Shown here: one piece after another, positions 17,465 to 27,036 of the stretch | How the letters are laid out: the number at the start of each line of letters is the position of its first letter | Position numbering within the stretch: the first letter of the stretch is position 1 | From: Bacteroidota bacterium | Lineage (GTDB): Bacteria; Bacteroidota; Ignavibacteria; Ignavibacteriales; Ignavibacteriaceae | Length of the DNA: 63,260 nt | NCBI GenBank assembly: GCA_023475265.1 | Contig: JAMCWE010000227.1 | Span: 1 to 63,260, forward strand | Direction: 5' to 3' | Notes under the pieces: generated by a model | What the model was told of the DNA's origin: nothing | Seen by the model: only the letters and a program-made list of their open reading frames with translations | Databases searched by the model: none | Position numbers and translations under genes: made by a program

Positions 17465-18433
17465 TTGAAAGTAGTTATAACAGATTACATTGAAGCTGAT
17501 CTAGAATGGGAGAAGGAAGAGTTTAAGAAGCTCGGATTGGAATATTCAATATTCCAAATGAAACATGCTTCCCCAAATCAGCTTGTTGAAAAATTAATTG
17601 ATGCTGATATTATAATAGTTAATATGGCAAAAATGAATAGGGAAGTTTTGTCAAAGTTAAATAAGTGTAAACTGATCATCCGTCACGGAGTCGGTTATGA
17701 TAATATAGATATAAAATCGGCAAATGAATTTAATATTACGGTATCGTATATCCCGGATTATTGTACAGAAGAAGTTGCCGAACAAGCTCTGATGCTGCTT
17801 CTTGTTGCTTATAGAAAATTTGTCCTTCAATCCGAAAGTATGAAATTATCAATCGGAAAAAGTGAATGGGACTTTTCACCAATTATACCTATCAGACGGT
17901 TTTCCGGGAAAACTGCAGGGCTAATCGGATGCGGCAGAATTGGACAAAAAATTTTAAAAATGCTGCGGGGCTTTGATATAAATGTTTTGGTTTACGATCC
18001 GTTACTGAGCGAAAAAAGGTTAAGTGAGCTTGGAGTATCGAATAATAGTTTGGAAGATGTCCTTTCTCAATCGGATATGATAAGTATTCATAGTTCGCTG
18101 AATTTAACGACGTACCACATGATCGGGGAAAAAGAATTGCGAATGATGAAACCCGAATCAATAATTGTAAATACTGCCAGAGGCGGGATTATTAATGCCG
18201 ATGCGCTCGCAAAAGCTTGCAAAGAAAAATGGATTGCCGGAGCCGGCATTGATGTTTACGAAAAAGAACCTCCGGCAAATAATTTCCCTCTTGTAGGATT
18301 GGAGAATGTTATTCTTACTCCACACATCAGCTGGTATTCTGAAGATGCTGGTTGGGATATTAGAAAGAAAATAATGGAAGATGTTTTAAGGTTTATCAAA
18401 GGTCAAAAACCGAGATATCCCGTAAGTTTATAA
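17465..18433 (+). CDS. D-isomer-specific 2-hydroxyacid dehydrogenase
   Basis: 322 residues from a TTG start, 26 bases after the aminotransferase. Domains: N-terminal catalytic part with LIIRHGVGYDNIDIKSANE, NAD-binding Rossmann motif GLIGCGRIGQKILK, and the active-site Arg (VNTARGGIINAD), Glu (YEKEPP) and His (TPHISWYS) in order. Closest in look to the C-terminal-binding-protein/phosphoglycerate dehydrogenase subfamily. Probably interconverts a 2-keto acid and its D-hydroxy acid from the product of the neighbouring aminotransferase. Confidence 0.9.
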   Translation: MKVVITDYIEADLEWEKEEFKKLGLEYSIFQMKHASPNQLVEKLIDADIIIVNMAKMNREVLSKLNKCKLIIRHGVGYDNIDIKSANEFNITVSYIPDYCTEEVAEQALMLLLVAYRKFVLQSESMKLSIGKSEWDFSPIIPIRRFSGKTAGLIGCGRIGQKILKMLRGFDINVLVYDPLLSEKRLSELGVSNNSLEDVLSQSDMISIHSSLNLTTYHMIGEKELRMMKPESIIVNTARGGIINADALAKACKEKWIAGAGIDVYEKEPPANNFPLVGLENVILTPHISWYSEDAGWDIRKKIMEDVLRFIKGQKPRYPVSL

Positions 18434-18450
18434 AAAGGTAAATATTTGAT

Positions 18451-19713
18451 ATGGATATGACAGAAAAAAAATTTGGTGTTGCTATTGATAATCAGATTGA
18501 GGATGCGGTAAATTTTCTTTGCGAGATAATTAAATTTCCATCAACCCGAGGGAAAGAAGGTGCGGTTAATAAGTTTATTTATAAAAAAATGGAATCGTTA
18601 TGCGATAAAGCAGAGCTAATTCAAATCCCGGAAACTTTTTCTTCACATCCTAATTATAGTTGGCAGTTAGATGGTTTAAGTTATACAGACACTCAAAATG
18701 TTAGACTTAAATTCAGCCCTGATGTTTCAACGGGGAAAAGTTTAATTATCAATGCACATAGTGATGTAGTTCCTCCATCCAAAAATCAAATTGACGCATT
18801 CAACCCCAAGATAGAAAACGGAAAAATATTTGGTCGAGGTGCTTGTGATGATAAAGGGCAGATAGCTGCGATATATCTTGCCCTTCGTTGTCTAAATGAA
18901 TTAAAACTAAAACCATCATCAAAAATATCGATTGATATAGTTATTGAAGAAGAGAATGGCGGCAATGGAACTTTATTTGCTGTTCAAAATCAAATAAAGG
19001 CTGATGCAGCTATCGTATTAGAACCGTCTGAATTTAAAATACTTTCTTCTGTAAGAGGAGCTGTTTGGTTTGAAGTTAAATGCATTGGCAAACCGACTCA
19101 TAGCGGCAGCCAGGAACCGGGAATAAGTGCAATAAAGATGGCGGTTCAGGCAATGAATATTCTTGAAGAATATCATGATGAGCTTTTAAGAAAGTCTCGT
19201 GGAAGCAATAAGTTATTTGATGGCTTTGAAAATCCAATGCCTATAACTTTCGGTATGCTGAATGCAGGGGATTGGCCGGCAACTGTGCCTGCTACGGCGT
19301 CGGTTAAAGGCATTTTTGGTTTTCTCCCGAATGTTTCAATACTTGAAGTGCAAAATGGAATGAGGGATGCATTAAAAAAACATGGAGATGATTGGCTAAG
19401 AAATAATTGCGAACTAGTTTTTGAGATGCTGAACAATGAAGGGAATCAAATTCCGGAGAATCATCCTTTGGTTGAAAGTCTAAAGAAAGCGGAATCCAAT
19501 GCTGGGATTACTCCTGTCGTTTCGGCAATGACAGCCGCTTGCGATGCATGGCAGTATGTTCATAGGTTAAATGTTCCGACTGTTGTTGTTGGTGCCGGAA
19601 GTTTATCCCATGCTCATTCTAATATAGAGCAGATTGAAATTGTGGATATTCGTAAAATGGCAAAAGCTTTACTCTATTTTATAGATGATTGGTGTGGTTT
19701 AGCTTCTTTATAA
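18451..19713 (+). CDS. M20 family metallopeptidase (ArgE/DapE type)
   Basis: 420 residues. Metal-site motifs are present: NAHSDVVPP (His and catalytic Asp), GRGACDDKGQIAAIYLAL (bridging Asp), IVIEEENGGNGT (catalytic Glu pair), EPSEFKILSSVRGAVWFEV, and the late His in SHAHSNIEQIEI. The dimerisation domain lies at about 215-325. Removes an acyl or aminoacyl group in acetylornithine deacetylase/succinyl-diaminopimelate desuccinylase fashion; the true substrate is unknown. Seventeen bases after the dehydrogenase, so cotranscribed. Confidence 0.9.
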   Translation: MDMTEKKFGVAIDNQIEDAVNFLCEIIKFPSTRGKEGAVNKFIYKKMESLCDKAELIQIPETFSSHPNYSWQLDGLSYTDTQNVRLKFSPDVSTGKSLIINAHSDVVPPSKNQIDAFNPKIENGKIFGRGACDDKGQIAAIYLALRCLNELKLKPSSKISIDIVIEEENGGNGTLFAVQNQIKADAAIVLEPSEFKILSSVRGAVWFEVKCIGKPTHSGSQEPGISAIKMAVQAMNILEEYHDELLRKSRGSNKLFDGFENPMPITFGMLNAGDWPATVPATASVKGIFGFLPNVSILEVQNGMRDALKKHGDDWLRNNCELVFEMLNNEGNQIPENHPLVESLKKAESNAGITPVVSAMTAACDAWQYVHRLNVPTVVVGAGSLSHAHSNIEQIEIVDIRKMAKALLYFIDDWCGLASL

Positions 19714-20035
19714 TTAATTTCTTTTTAAAATTTAATCATGAATAAATTTTTTTACATACTTTATAACTATACTTTTATTCGTACATATATTTTATTAAAA
19801 CATAAATCATTATACAAAATAAGAGTAAACAAAGAATCATGTAACTAATAAACATTCCAATCCAGAATATCGTCATCGCAATAAACTTTTCAATAATGAT
19901 TATTAGAGCTTAAATAATGAATTTGTTCACTAGGTCATGGGATTGTGAAAACATAATGGATTATTTGCAGTCGATGTACTGGCTAATCAATAATCGAAAA
20001 AAAATATGTAGAGCGTTTTTTTTAAGGGGAAAAAC
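19714..20035. other. Leader region of the GH3 gene
   Basis: About 320 AT-rich bases with no gene. It should hold the end of the aminotransferase operon and the promoter of the GH3 gene; a purine-rich ribosome site (AAGGGGAAAAAC) precedes 20036. I see no clear operator of the IclR kind here. Confidence 0.4.
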
Positions 20036-22453
20036 ATGACGGTAAGTAAAATTCATTTAAATATTTTGATGTTACTAACTGCCTTGTTGTTTAATTTGAA
20101 TCTTTATGCTCAAAAAAATGACAAAAATAATATATATCATAAAGGTTGGATCGACCTAAATAAAAATGGTAAAATGGATCCATATGAAAATCAAAATCTT
20201 GATATTGAAGACCGAATTAATGATTTATTATCGCGAATGACCCTTGATGAAAAAACTTGTCAAATGGTAACCTTGTATGGATATGGGAGAGTATTAAAGG
20301 ATGCTCTTCCAACTTCTGAATGGAAAAACGAATCATGGAAAGACGGTATTGGAAATATTGACGAACAGTTAAACGGATTTCAAGGCTTCAATAAACCTTT
20401 ATCGAATAACAAGTACGTATGGCCGGCATCAAAACACGCATGGGCAATAAACCAAATACAAAAATTTTTCATTGAAGATACGCGTCTCGGCATTCCGGCG
20501 GATATGACAGACGAAGGTATTCGCGGCGTTGAGGCTTATAAATCAACTGATTTCCCTTTCCCGATTGGAATCGGAAGCACATGGGATACAGAACTAGTAC
20601 ATGAAATTGGGGAGATAACTGGTAAAGAAGCGCGTGTTTTAGGATTTACTAATGTTTATGCGCCGATACTTGATGTTGAAAGAGATCCGAGATGGGGACG
20701 TACAGAAGAGTCTTATGGTGAGTCTCCATATTTAGTAACTCAGTTAGGTATATCATTGGTAAAAGGGATGCAAGACCATTATCAAATTGCAGCGACCGCT
20801 AAACATTTTGCGATATACAGCGGCAATAAAGGCGCAAGAGAAGGAATGGGAAGAGTAGATCCGCAAACATCTCCGCGGGAAACCCGCAATATTTTTTTAG
20901 CTCCATTCAGAACAGTTATTAAAGAAGCGGGGCTACTCGGAATAATGAGTTCTTATAATGATTATGATGGTGTCCCGATTACAGGAAGTAAATATTATTT
21001 AACTGAACTGCTACGCAAGCAATATGGCTTTAGGGGTTATATTGTTTCCGATAGCGATGCTTTAGAATATCTTTTCAGTAAACATCACGTTGCTGCAACT
21101 TATAAAGATGCTGTTAGACAGGCAATTAATGCTGGATTGGATGTACGCACTACATTCACATCTCCGGATGTATTTTTGAATCCACTTCGCGAGCTAGTTA
21201 AAGAAGGCAAGCTTTCTATGAATACGATTAATGAAAGAGTAAAAGATGTACTGAGAGTAAAGTTTCTTATCGGTTTATTTGATCATCCTTATGTGAAAGA
21301 TATAAAATTAGCAGATAAAATTGTAAATAACGAAGAACATCAAAAGGTTGCTTTAAGAGCCGCTTTAGAATCACTAGTATTATTGAAAAATCAAAATAAT
21401 CTTCTTCCATTAAAAAAGGATATTAAAGCAATAGCAATTTGCGGTCCTAATGCTACCGATACTTCTCTTGAATTGCAGCATTATGGTCCTCTGGCGACTC
21501 ATGTTATTACTGTGTTACAAGGAATTAAGAATGAAGTTTCATCTTCTACAAAAATCTATTATGCAGAAGGTTCTAAAGTAGTTGATGCAAACTGGCCTGA
21601 AAGTGAAATATTACCTGAACCAATAACTATAGAAGAGAAAGAAGAAATGGAAAAAGCCGTTGAGAATGCGAAAAAATCCGACGTTGCTATTGTAGTTGTT
21701 GGTGATTCACCAAATACCATTGGAGAAAATAAATCCAGAACCAGCCTTGATTTACCTGGAAGACAATTAGATTTAATTAAAGCTGTTTATAATACAGGTA
21801 CACCTACAATTGTTGTTTTAATTAACGGTCGAGCACTGAGTATTAACTGGATAAATAAATATGTCCCGTCAATCTTAGAAGCATGGATACCAGGTGAAAA
21901 ATGCGGGGAAGCAATAGCCAAAGTATTATTTGGTGACTACAATCCTGGCGGAAAATTAACAGTAACTTTTCCAAAAACTGTTGGCGAAGTCCCATTGAAT
22001 TTTCCAGCAAAACCCAATGCTAATGTTGATAGCGGAGACGCAGGTGTAGTTGGTGTTATTTACCCATTTGGTTTTGGATTAAGTTATACAACATTTCAAT
22101 ACAGTAATTTAACAATCACTCCAACAAAACAATTTCCCGCTGGAAATATTAATGTATCATTTGACGTTGAAAATACTGGCAGAAGAGAAGGGGATGAAGT
22201 TGTTCAGATGTACACAAGGCAACTTGTAAGCAGCGTAACAACTTATGTAAAAAATTTAAGAGGATTTGAAAGAGTTCACTTGCTTCCAGGCGAAAAGAAA
22301 CAAGTAAAATTTACAATTACACCGGATGACCTAAAACTGTGGAATAGGGAAATGAATTGGGTGGTTGAACCAGGTAAGTTTAAAGTAATGATAGGTGCTT
22401 CTTCTACTGATATCAGATTGCAGGGTGAATTCGATATTTTACCGTATAATTAG
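20036..22453 (+). CDS. Exported GH3 family glycoside hydrolase (beta-glucosidase/xylosidase type)
   Basis: 805 residues. Signal peptide LNILMLLTALLFNLNLYA (cleavage near 26). An EF-hand-like stretch DLNKNGKMDPYEN lies at about 41-53. Then the GH3 N-terminal barrel with DMTDEGIRGVE, the KHFAIYSG motif, and the nucleophile Asp339 in GYIVSDSDALEYL; the GH3 C-terminal domain (CGPNATDTSLELQHYGP, VVVGDSPNTIGENKS) and a terminal Fn3-like domain (about 700-800). Removes single sugars from the non-reducing end of oligosaccharides in the periplasm or outside. Part of the carbohydrate region; exact linkage not predictable. Confidence 0.93.
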   Translation: MTVSKIHLNILMLLTALLFNLNLYAQKNDKNNIYHKGWIDLNKNGKMDPYENQNLDIEDRINDLLSRMTLDEKTCQMVTLYGYGRVLKDALPTSEWKNESWKDGIGNIDEQLNGFQGFNKPLSNNKYVWPASKHAWAINQIQKFFIEDTRLGIPADMTDEGIRGVEAYKSTDFPFPIGIGSTWDTELVHEIGEITGKEARVLGFTNVYAPILDVERDPRWGRTEESYGESPYLVTQLGISLVKGMQDHYQIAATAKHFAIYSGNKGAREGMGRVDPQTSPRETRNIFLAPFRTVIKEAGLLGIMSSYNDYDGVPITGSKYYLTELLRKQYGFRGYIVSDSDALEYLFSKHHVAATYKDAVRQAINAGLDVRTTFTSPDVFLNPLRELVKEGKLSMNTINERVKDVLRVKFLIGLFDHPYVKDIKLADKIVNNEEHQKVALRAALESLVLLKNQNNLLPLKKDIKAIAICGPNATDTSLELQHYGPLATHVITVLQGIKNEVSSSTKIYYAEGSKVVDANWPESEILPEPITIEEKEEMEKAVENAKKSDVAIVVVGDSPNTIGENKSRTSLDLPGRQLDLIKAVYNTGTPTIVVLINGRALSINWINKYVPSILEAWIPGEKCGEAIAKVLFGDYNPGGKLTVTFPKTVGEVPLNFPAKPNANVDSGDAGVVGVIYPFGFGLSYTTFQYSNLTITPTKQFPAGNINVSFDVENTGRREGDEVVQMYTRQLVSSVTTYVKNLRGFERVHLLPGEKKQVKFTITPDDLKLWNREMNWVVEPGKFKVMIGASSTDIRLQGEFDILPYN

Positions 22454-22635
22454 AATTACTAAAAGATTATAACGGTTTTTATTATTCAAAAAGTCATAAG
22501 AAGAATAGAGGTTATTTAATCTACGAACTTAATACTCGGTACAATTAGTACTGAGTTACTTCAAGTTATTTTTGCACAAGAATAAAATAAATCTTTCAAC
22601 ACATAACAATAATTATTTTTTAAAAGAAGTAGGCT

Positions 22636-23304
22636 ATGAAATTTAATACTGAAACTGAACTATTAGATTATCTGGAAAAGAATGCATACTCAGCAGCATT
22701 TTCAGATATATTGGACGAAATGGGTTATCGTTTTCAAGTTTTATCTCCCCATTCAAGAATTTATCCACTGAAAGAAGATTTTGTTGTAATAGGAAGAGCC
22801 GTGACATTACTTAACGAAAATGACGGTAATACTGATGAGCCCTATGATACGGTAATAAAATGTATAGACTCAATAAAACCAGATTCTCTTCTAGTGACTA
22901 CTGGGGCTGATAAATTTATTACAGGTATAATGGGTGAGCTTACCGCAACCGCATTATATGCTCGTAAATGTCGAGGAGCTATTGTTAATGGCTATACCCG
23001 TGATGCTAGAAAAATTATTAAAATGGATTTTCCTACTTTCGCATGGGGTACATCACCAATTGATACTACCGGCAGAGTAAGAGTTGTGGATTATAATATT
23101 CCCATCACAATTGGAGGAGTAAAAATATCTCCCGATGATTTAATTTTTGCAGATCTGGATGGCATAGCTGTCATTCCAAAGGCTATAGAAGAAGAGGTAA
23201 TAAATGAAGTAATTAAAAGAATAAATACTGAAAATGTTGTTCGAAAAGAATTAGCCGAAGGGAAAACTATGGCTGAAGTATGGAGTAAACATCATGTACT
23301 TTAG
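22636..23304 (+). CDS. RraA-like protein / HMG-KDG-type aldolase family
   Basis: 222 residues of the RraA fold: AFSDILDEMGYR near the N-terminus, GRAVTLL strand, GIMGELTATALYARKCRGAIVNGYTRD (with the Arg and Asp that form the pyruvate/metal site in 4-hydroxy-4-methyl-2-oxoglutarate aldolases), FAWGTSPIDTTGRVRV, and ISPDDLIFADLDGIAVIP. RraA relatives in sugar regions act as class II aldolases or decarboxylases on keto acids. The RNase E inhibitor role of true RraA is unlikely here. Confidence 0.85.
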   Translation: MKFNTETELLDYLEKNAYSAAFSDILDEMGYRFQVLSPHSRIYPLKEDFVVIGRAVTLLNENDGNTDEPYDTVIKCIDSIKPDSLLVTTGADKFITGIMGELTATALYARKCRGAIVNGYTRDARKIIKMDFPTFAWGTSPIDTTGRVRVVDYNIPITIGGVKISPDDLIFADLDGIAVIPKAIEEEVINEVIKRINTENVVRKELAEGKTMAEVWSKHHVL

Positions 23305-23346
23305 CGCAAAAAAATAAGATTCAAATTAGAAGAAGTAAAAAATCTT

Positions 23347-23640
23347 ATGCAAAAACTAGCAATTAGAGGCAGAGAACCGGCTCGAACCAATCATTTACAA
23401 AGTGACCCATATTTGGTGATGAATAAATCTCTTGTGAAGGTAATATTTAATAGTTGGGTAAGGGGAATTGGCGGAACAAAAACGGAATTTTTCGAGATAC
23501 TTTTGTTCGTATTTTTACTAGCAAAGGAATATCCACCACAAGAGATTATGTCCTGCTCTTTAGTGATGTTTTTTTATAGAAGTAAAAAAATTACGATTAA
23601 ATCTAAGGATAATACAAAGATAAATTATGATATAGACTAA
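23347..23640 (+). pseudogene. N-terminal relic of a DegT/DnrJ/EryC1-type aminotransferase
   Basis: The 97-codon frame reads LAIRGREPARTNHLQSDPYL and WVRGIGGTKTEFFE, which matches the start of DegT/DnrJ/EryC1/StrS aminotransferases (typically LAINGGEPVRT ... then W-G-G-TEEFEKKFA). After FFE the similarity stops and the reading continues into unrelated Lys/Phe-rich sequence. The catalytic Lys region and two thirds of the enzyme are absent. It follows the RraA-like gene by 42 bases. I therefore call it a remnant and not a small gene. Confidence 0.55.
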
Positions 23641-23798
23641 TTTCCAGAAGCAGAAAAGAAAACAGAATTAGTATCTAGTTTTTTGCAGTATATCGTGAAT
23701 GTGTTCGGAAAATTTTATAATAGATATTTCTGAGGTTTTTATGAAAATTATAAATATTATTAACCAAATGAAATCGTAATTAGTCCTTTCTTTAATGT

Positions 23799-23837
23799 AA
23801 TGGAAATATTTCATTTTAAAATAATGAAATTTCCACC
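23799..23837. promoter_or_regulatory. Imperfect palindrome upstream of the TonB receptor (second IclR-like site)
   Basis: TGGAAATATTTCATT at 23801-23815 faces AATGAAATTTCC at 23823-23834 around an ATTTTAAAAT centre, forming a long imperfect inverted repeat. The half TGGAAAT/ATTTC resembles the known E. coli IclR consensus, and the arrangement ATTTTAAAAT-TGAAA-TTCCAC repeats what is seen at 16033-16058 before the aminotransferase gene. It lies 53 bases before the TonB receptor start. Probable shared operator, by inference. Confidence 0.45.
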
Positions 23838-23889
23838 TTTCAATTTTAGGCTTGAAATTTTTTCTAATTAATTACTATGATAGAGTAAA

Positions 23890-26802
23890 ATGTATAAAAT
23901 TTTTTCCCTCAAAAGTATAATATTATTAGTCGTTTTTTCTATAACTACTACTGCTCTTGCGGCTAATGGGAATATAGAAGGACATGTAAAGGATGCCCAG
24001 ACAGGCAAGACTCTGCCAGGCGCAAACGTATTCCTTAAAGGAACAAGTATGGGCGCCGCATCCGATGAAAATGGGAAATATATTATCCGCGATGTTCCGC
24101 TTGGCACATATACTATCCGGGCATCATATATTGGTTATAAATCTGAAGAGTTCACTATCAAGATCAAAAAAGATACAACTTTAAAACAAGATTTTAAATT
24201 GATTGCAGTTGGAGTAAAAGGAAAGACGGTGGTTGTTACTGCCCAAGCTAGCGGTCAAAATGCAGCAATTAACCAGCAGCTATCGTCCGATCAAATTAAA
24301 AACGTAGTTTCTGCCGCGCGTATACAAGAATTACCAGATGCAAACGCAGCTGAGTCTGTAGGAAGACTTCCCGGCGTTTCTCTTGTTAGGGAAGGGGGAG
24401 AAGCAACACAGGTTGTAATACGTGGACTTGCCCCGCAGTATAACCTGGTTACTATTGATGGAGTGCAGATTCCCGGGAACCAATCCTCAAGTCGTGCGGT
24501 TGATGTTAGTATGATCTCCTCAAATATGCTTGGAGGAATTGAGGTGACTAAGGCTATTACACCCGATATGGATGCAGCGGTACTTGGGGGGAGTGTTAAT
24601 TTTCAGATGAGAAAGGCTAAGGAATCCAAAGCAGGCACTGCAATCAATCTTACTGCACAAGGTGGGTATAATGATTTGACTAAAAAATACGGGAACTATA
24701 ATCTTGTTGGTAGTACCGAATCTCGTTTCTTTGATTCACACCTTGGGATTTTTGCTGAGATTAATATAGAAAAACGTAACTTGACATCCAATCGGTTGGG
24801 GGCAAGTTACTCCTTAAATGGGCCGGAGCTCGGTAAAGTTAATCCAGTATACATAAATGCCTTAAATCTTTATGGTGTACCAAGTAATAGACAGCGCTAT
24901 GGAGCAACAGTTGTAATGGATTATAAACTTTCTGACATGAAAATAGGCTTTATGAATTTTGTCAGCTCTAGTGATACAAAGTCTCAATCAAGAAGCGAAT
25001 CTTATAGCCTAATCAATAATACTCACGACTATTCAACTACAGATCAACGGAACAAACTAAATGTTGTCACAAATCTTCTTGACGTTGAAAAAGCATTCCC
25101 ATTTTTTACAGTTGATGCAAAATTGTCTCATTCATATTCAGAGAATTTTACACCGAATGCTCTAACGTTTGGGTTTGAACAAAATTTGGTCGGTCTTGCT
25201 AACGCTAACTATCAGCGCTTAAGCCCTCAAGCTATACCATCCCTTGCAAAAAACGATCTATCCCAAACCTTTTTACAAAATGTTAATGAGTCAAGTAATT
25301 TTTATAGAAACCGGCAGCTTTCTGCTTCATTGGATTTTCAATCCAATATCAATTTTTCTCAAAATATAACCAGTGTGCTGAAATTTGGGGGCACTTATAA
25401 ATTTACAATTAGATCCTATAATTATGATGTTGATAACAAACCACTTTATTTAAGTGGCGGCAATATTTTCGTACAGGCTATTTTGAATGCTTTTCCGTGG
25501 ATGGGAAAAACTGTTCCGAATGCTAATTTTTTATTACCGATCACGTTATTTGTAGATCCAAATTTTAATTATGGTAATTTTCTGGGCGGCGATTATCCCA
25601 TGGGTGTGGCTACAAACGTTAGTCTTATGCATCAAGTATCGGATGTTATTAAGAATGTTAATCTTGATACTGTACAATCAATTCCTTATACCTGGCAAAG
25701 TCAAGAAGCGTATAATGGTCATTCATCGATTACAAATGACTATTCAGGAAATGAATATGAAAGCGCAGCATATATAATGTCAACTATAAAATTTGGTCAA
25801 GGCATTACATTGCTGCCGGGTGCAAGGTACCAGCAGCTTATAACCTCCTATACTGCCCCCCGGGGTATTCAAACATCTCTTTCATACGAATACGACGATA
25901 CTACAATTGAAGAAACACATGGTTTCTGGCTGCCTATGGTTCATTTAATATTCAAACCGCTTTCCTGGATGCAACTGCATTTGGCTTATACAAATACTTT
26001 AAATTATCCCCCGGTTAATGCAATCGTACCAAGAATTGATGTTGGATTTAGTAGTGTTTCATGGAATAACTACGCTTTGAAACCGGCGCATTCAACAAAT
26101 TACGATGCTATACTTTCGATCTATAACAACACTATAGGGCTATTCACAATTGATGGCTTCTTAAAACATATTAATGATTTAATATTTCCGACAACTACCT
26201 ATATAATTAATCCCGCAAACTACCCGGGAATTCCTAATACCACAAAGGGGGAACCTCTAAGTACGTATATAAATAACCCAAATATAGTTGATGTGTGGGG
26301 TATTGAACTTGATTGGCAGACGCACTTTTGGTATTTGCCTGGTCCGTTATCGGGTTTGGTGTTGAGCGTTAACTATACTCATATCTTTTCTCAAGCTAAG
26401 TATCCCCTTACTACAGTTACAACTGTCTATTTGCCGAAATACAAGCAGATTGTAAATAATACTTTTTATACAGACCGGTTAATATATCAACCAAATAATA
26501 TTGCAAACCTTGCGGTTGGGTATGACTACAAAGGCTTCTCAGTACGTGTTTCTATGCTGCAGCAGGCAAATGTTTTTCAAAGAGATAATTTCTGGCAGGA
26601 ACTTAGAGTAAATACTGCAAAATATGTAAGATGGGATCTTTCCGTTAAACAGGCTTTACCCTGGTTCGGTCTTCAAACATTCTTTGATCTAAACAACATT
26701 AACAATGCAAAAGATGTTAACACAAATCAAGGATCAGGTTTTCCTAATTCCGAACAATTTTATGGCTTAACAGCTGACCTGGGATTTCGATGGAACTTAT
26801 AG
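23890..26802 (+). CDS. TonB-dependent receptor with N-terminal carboxypeptidase-like domain
   Basis: 970 residues. Signal peptide (SIILLVVFSITTTALA), CarboxypepD_reg-like domain (NIEGHVKDAQTGKTLPGANV to about residue 110), plug domain with ELPDANAAESVGRLPGVSLV and QVVIRGLAPQYNLVTIDGV, and a 22-strand barrel ending in an aromatic-rich strand with terminal LGFRWNL. Similar to the oligosaccharide TonB receptors of the Caulobacter/Xanthomonas type, which import substrates through the outer membrane. No SusD partner follows, so it is not a classical SusC/D pair. Confidence 0.93.
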   Translation: MYKIFSLKSIILLVVFSITTTALAANGNIEGHVKDAQTGKTLPGANVFLKGTSMGAASDENGKYIIRDVPLGTYTIRASYIGYKSEEFTIKIKKDTTLKQDFKLIAVGVKGKTVVVTAQASGQNAAINQQLSSDQIKNVVSAARIQELPDANAAESVGRLPGVSLVREGGEATQVVIRGLAPQYNLVTIDGVQIPGNQSSSRAVDVSMISSNMLGGIEVTKAITPDMDAAVLGGSVNFQMRKAKESKAGTAINLTAQGGYNDLTKKYGNYNLVGSTESRFFDSHLGIFAEINIEKRNLTSNRLGASYSLNGPELGKVNPVYINALNLYGVPSNRQRYGATVVMDYKLSDMKIGFMNFVSSSDTKSQSRSESYSLINNTHDYSTTDQRNKLNVVTNLLDVEKAFPFFTVDAKLSHSYSENFTPNALTFGFEQNLVGLANANYQRLSPQAIPSLAKNDLSQTFLQNVNESSNFYRNRQLSASLDFQSNINFSQNITSVLKFGGTYKFTIRSYNYDVDNKPLYLSGGNIFVQAILNAFPWMGKTVPNANFLLPITLFVDPNFNYGNFLGGDYPMGVATNVSLMHQVSDVIKNVNLDTVQSIPYTWQSQEAYNGHSSITNDYSGNEYESAAYIMSTIKFGQGITLLPGARYQQLITSYTAPRGIQTSLSYEYDDTTIEETHGFWLPMVHLIFKPLSWMQLHLAYTNTLNYPPVNAIVPRIDVGFSSVSWNNYALKPAHSTNYDAILSIYNNTIGLFTIDGFLKHINDLIFPTTTYIINPANYPGIPNTTKGEPLSTYINNPNIVDVWGIELDWQTHFWYLPGPLSGLVLSVNYTHIFSQAKYPLTTVTTVYLPKYKQIVNNTFYTDRLIYQPNNIANLAVGYDYKGFSVRVSMLQQANVFQRDNFWQELRVNTAKYVRWDLSVKQALPWFGLQTFFDLNNINNAKDVNTNQGSGFPNSEQFYGLTADLGFRWNL

Positions 26803-27036
26803 TTCTTAATAAATTAATTGAAAATTGAATAATGTATTAAAAATAAATTTCGTGAATAAGAAATTCTATTCAAAATAAAATATGTTTAACCTTATTATTT
26901 TAAGAGGTGAAAGGAGATAATAGTAATTCCTCTACCAACATGTCAAAGCAGAACCATACCTTAAAAAGGAGTTCTTTTAGATTTGACAGTTGCTTAAGCT
27001 GCATTTTTATAAACTCTAACAGAAAGGAAAATTCTC

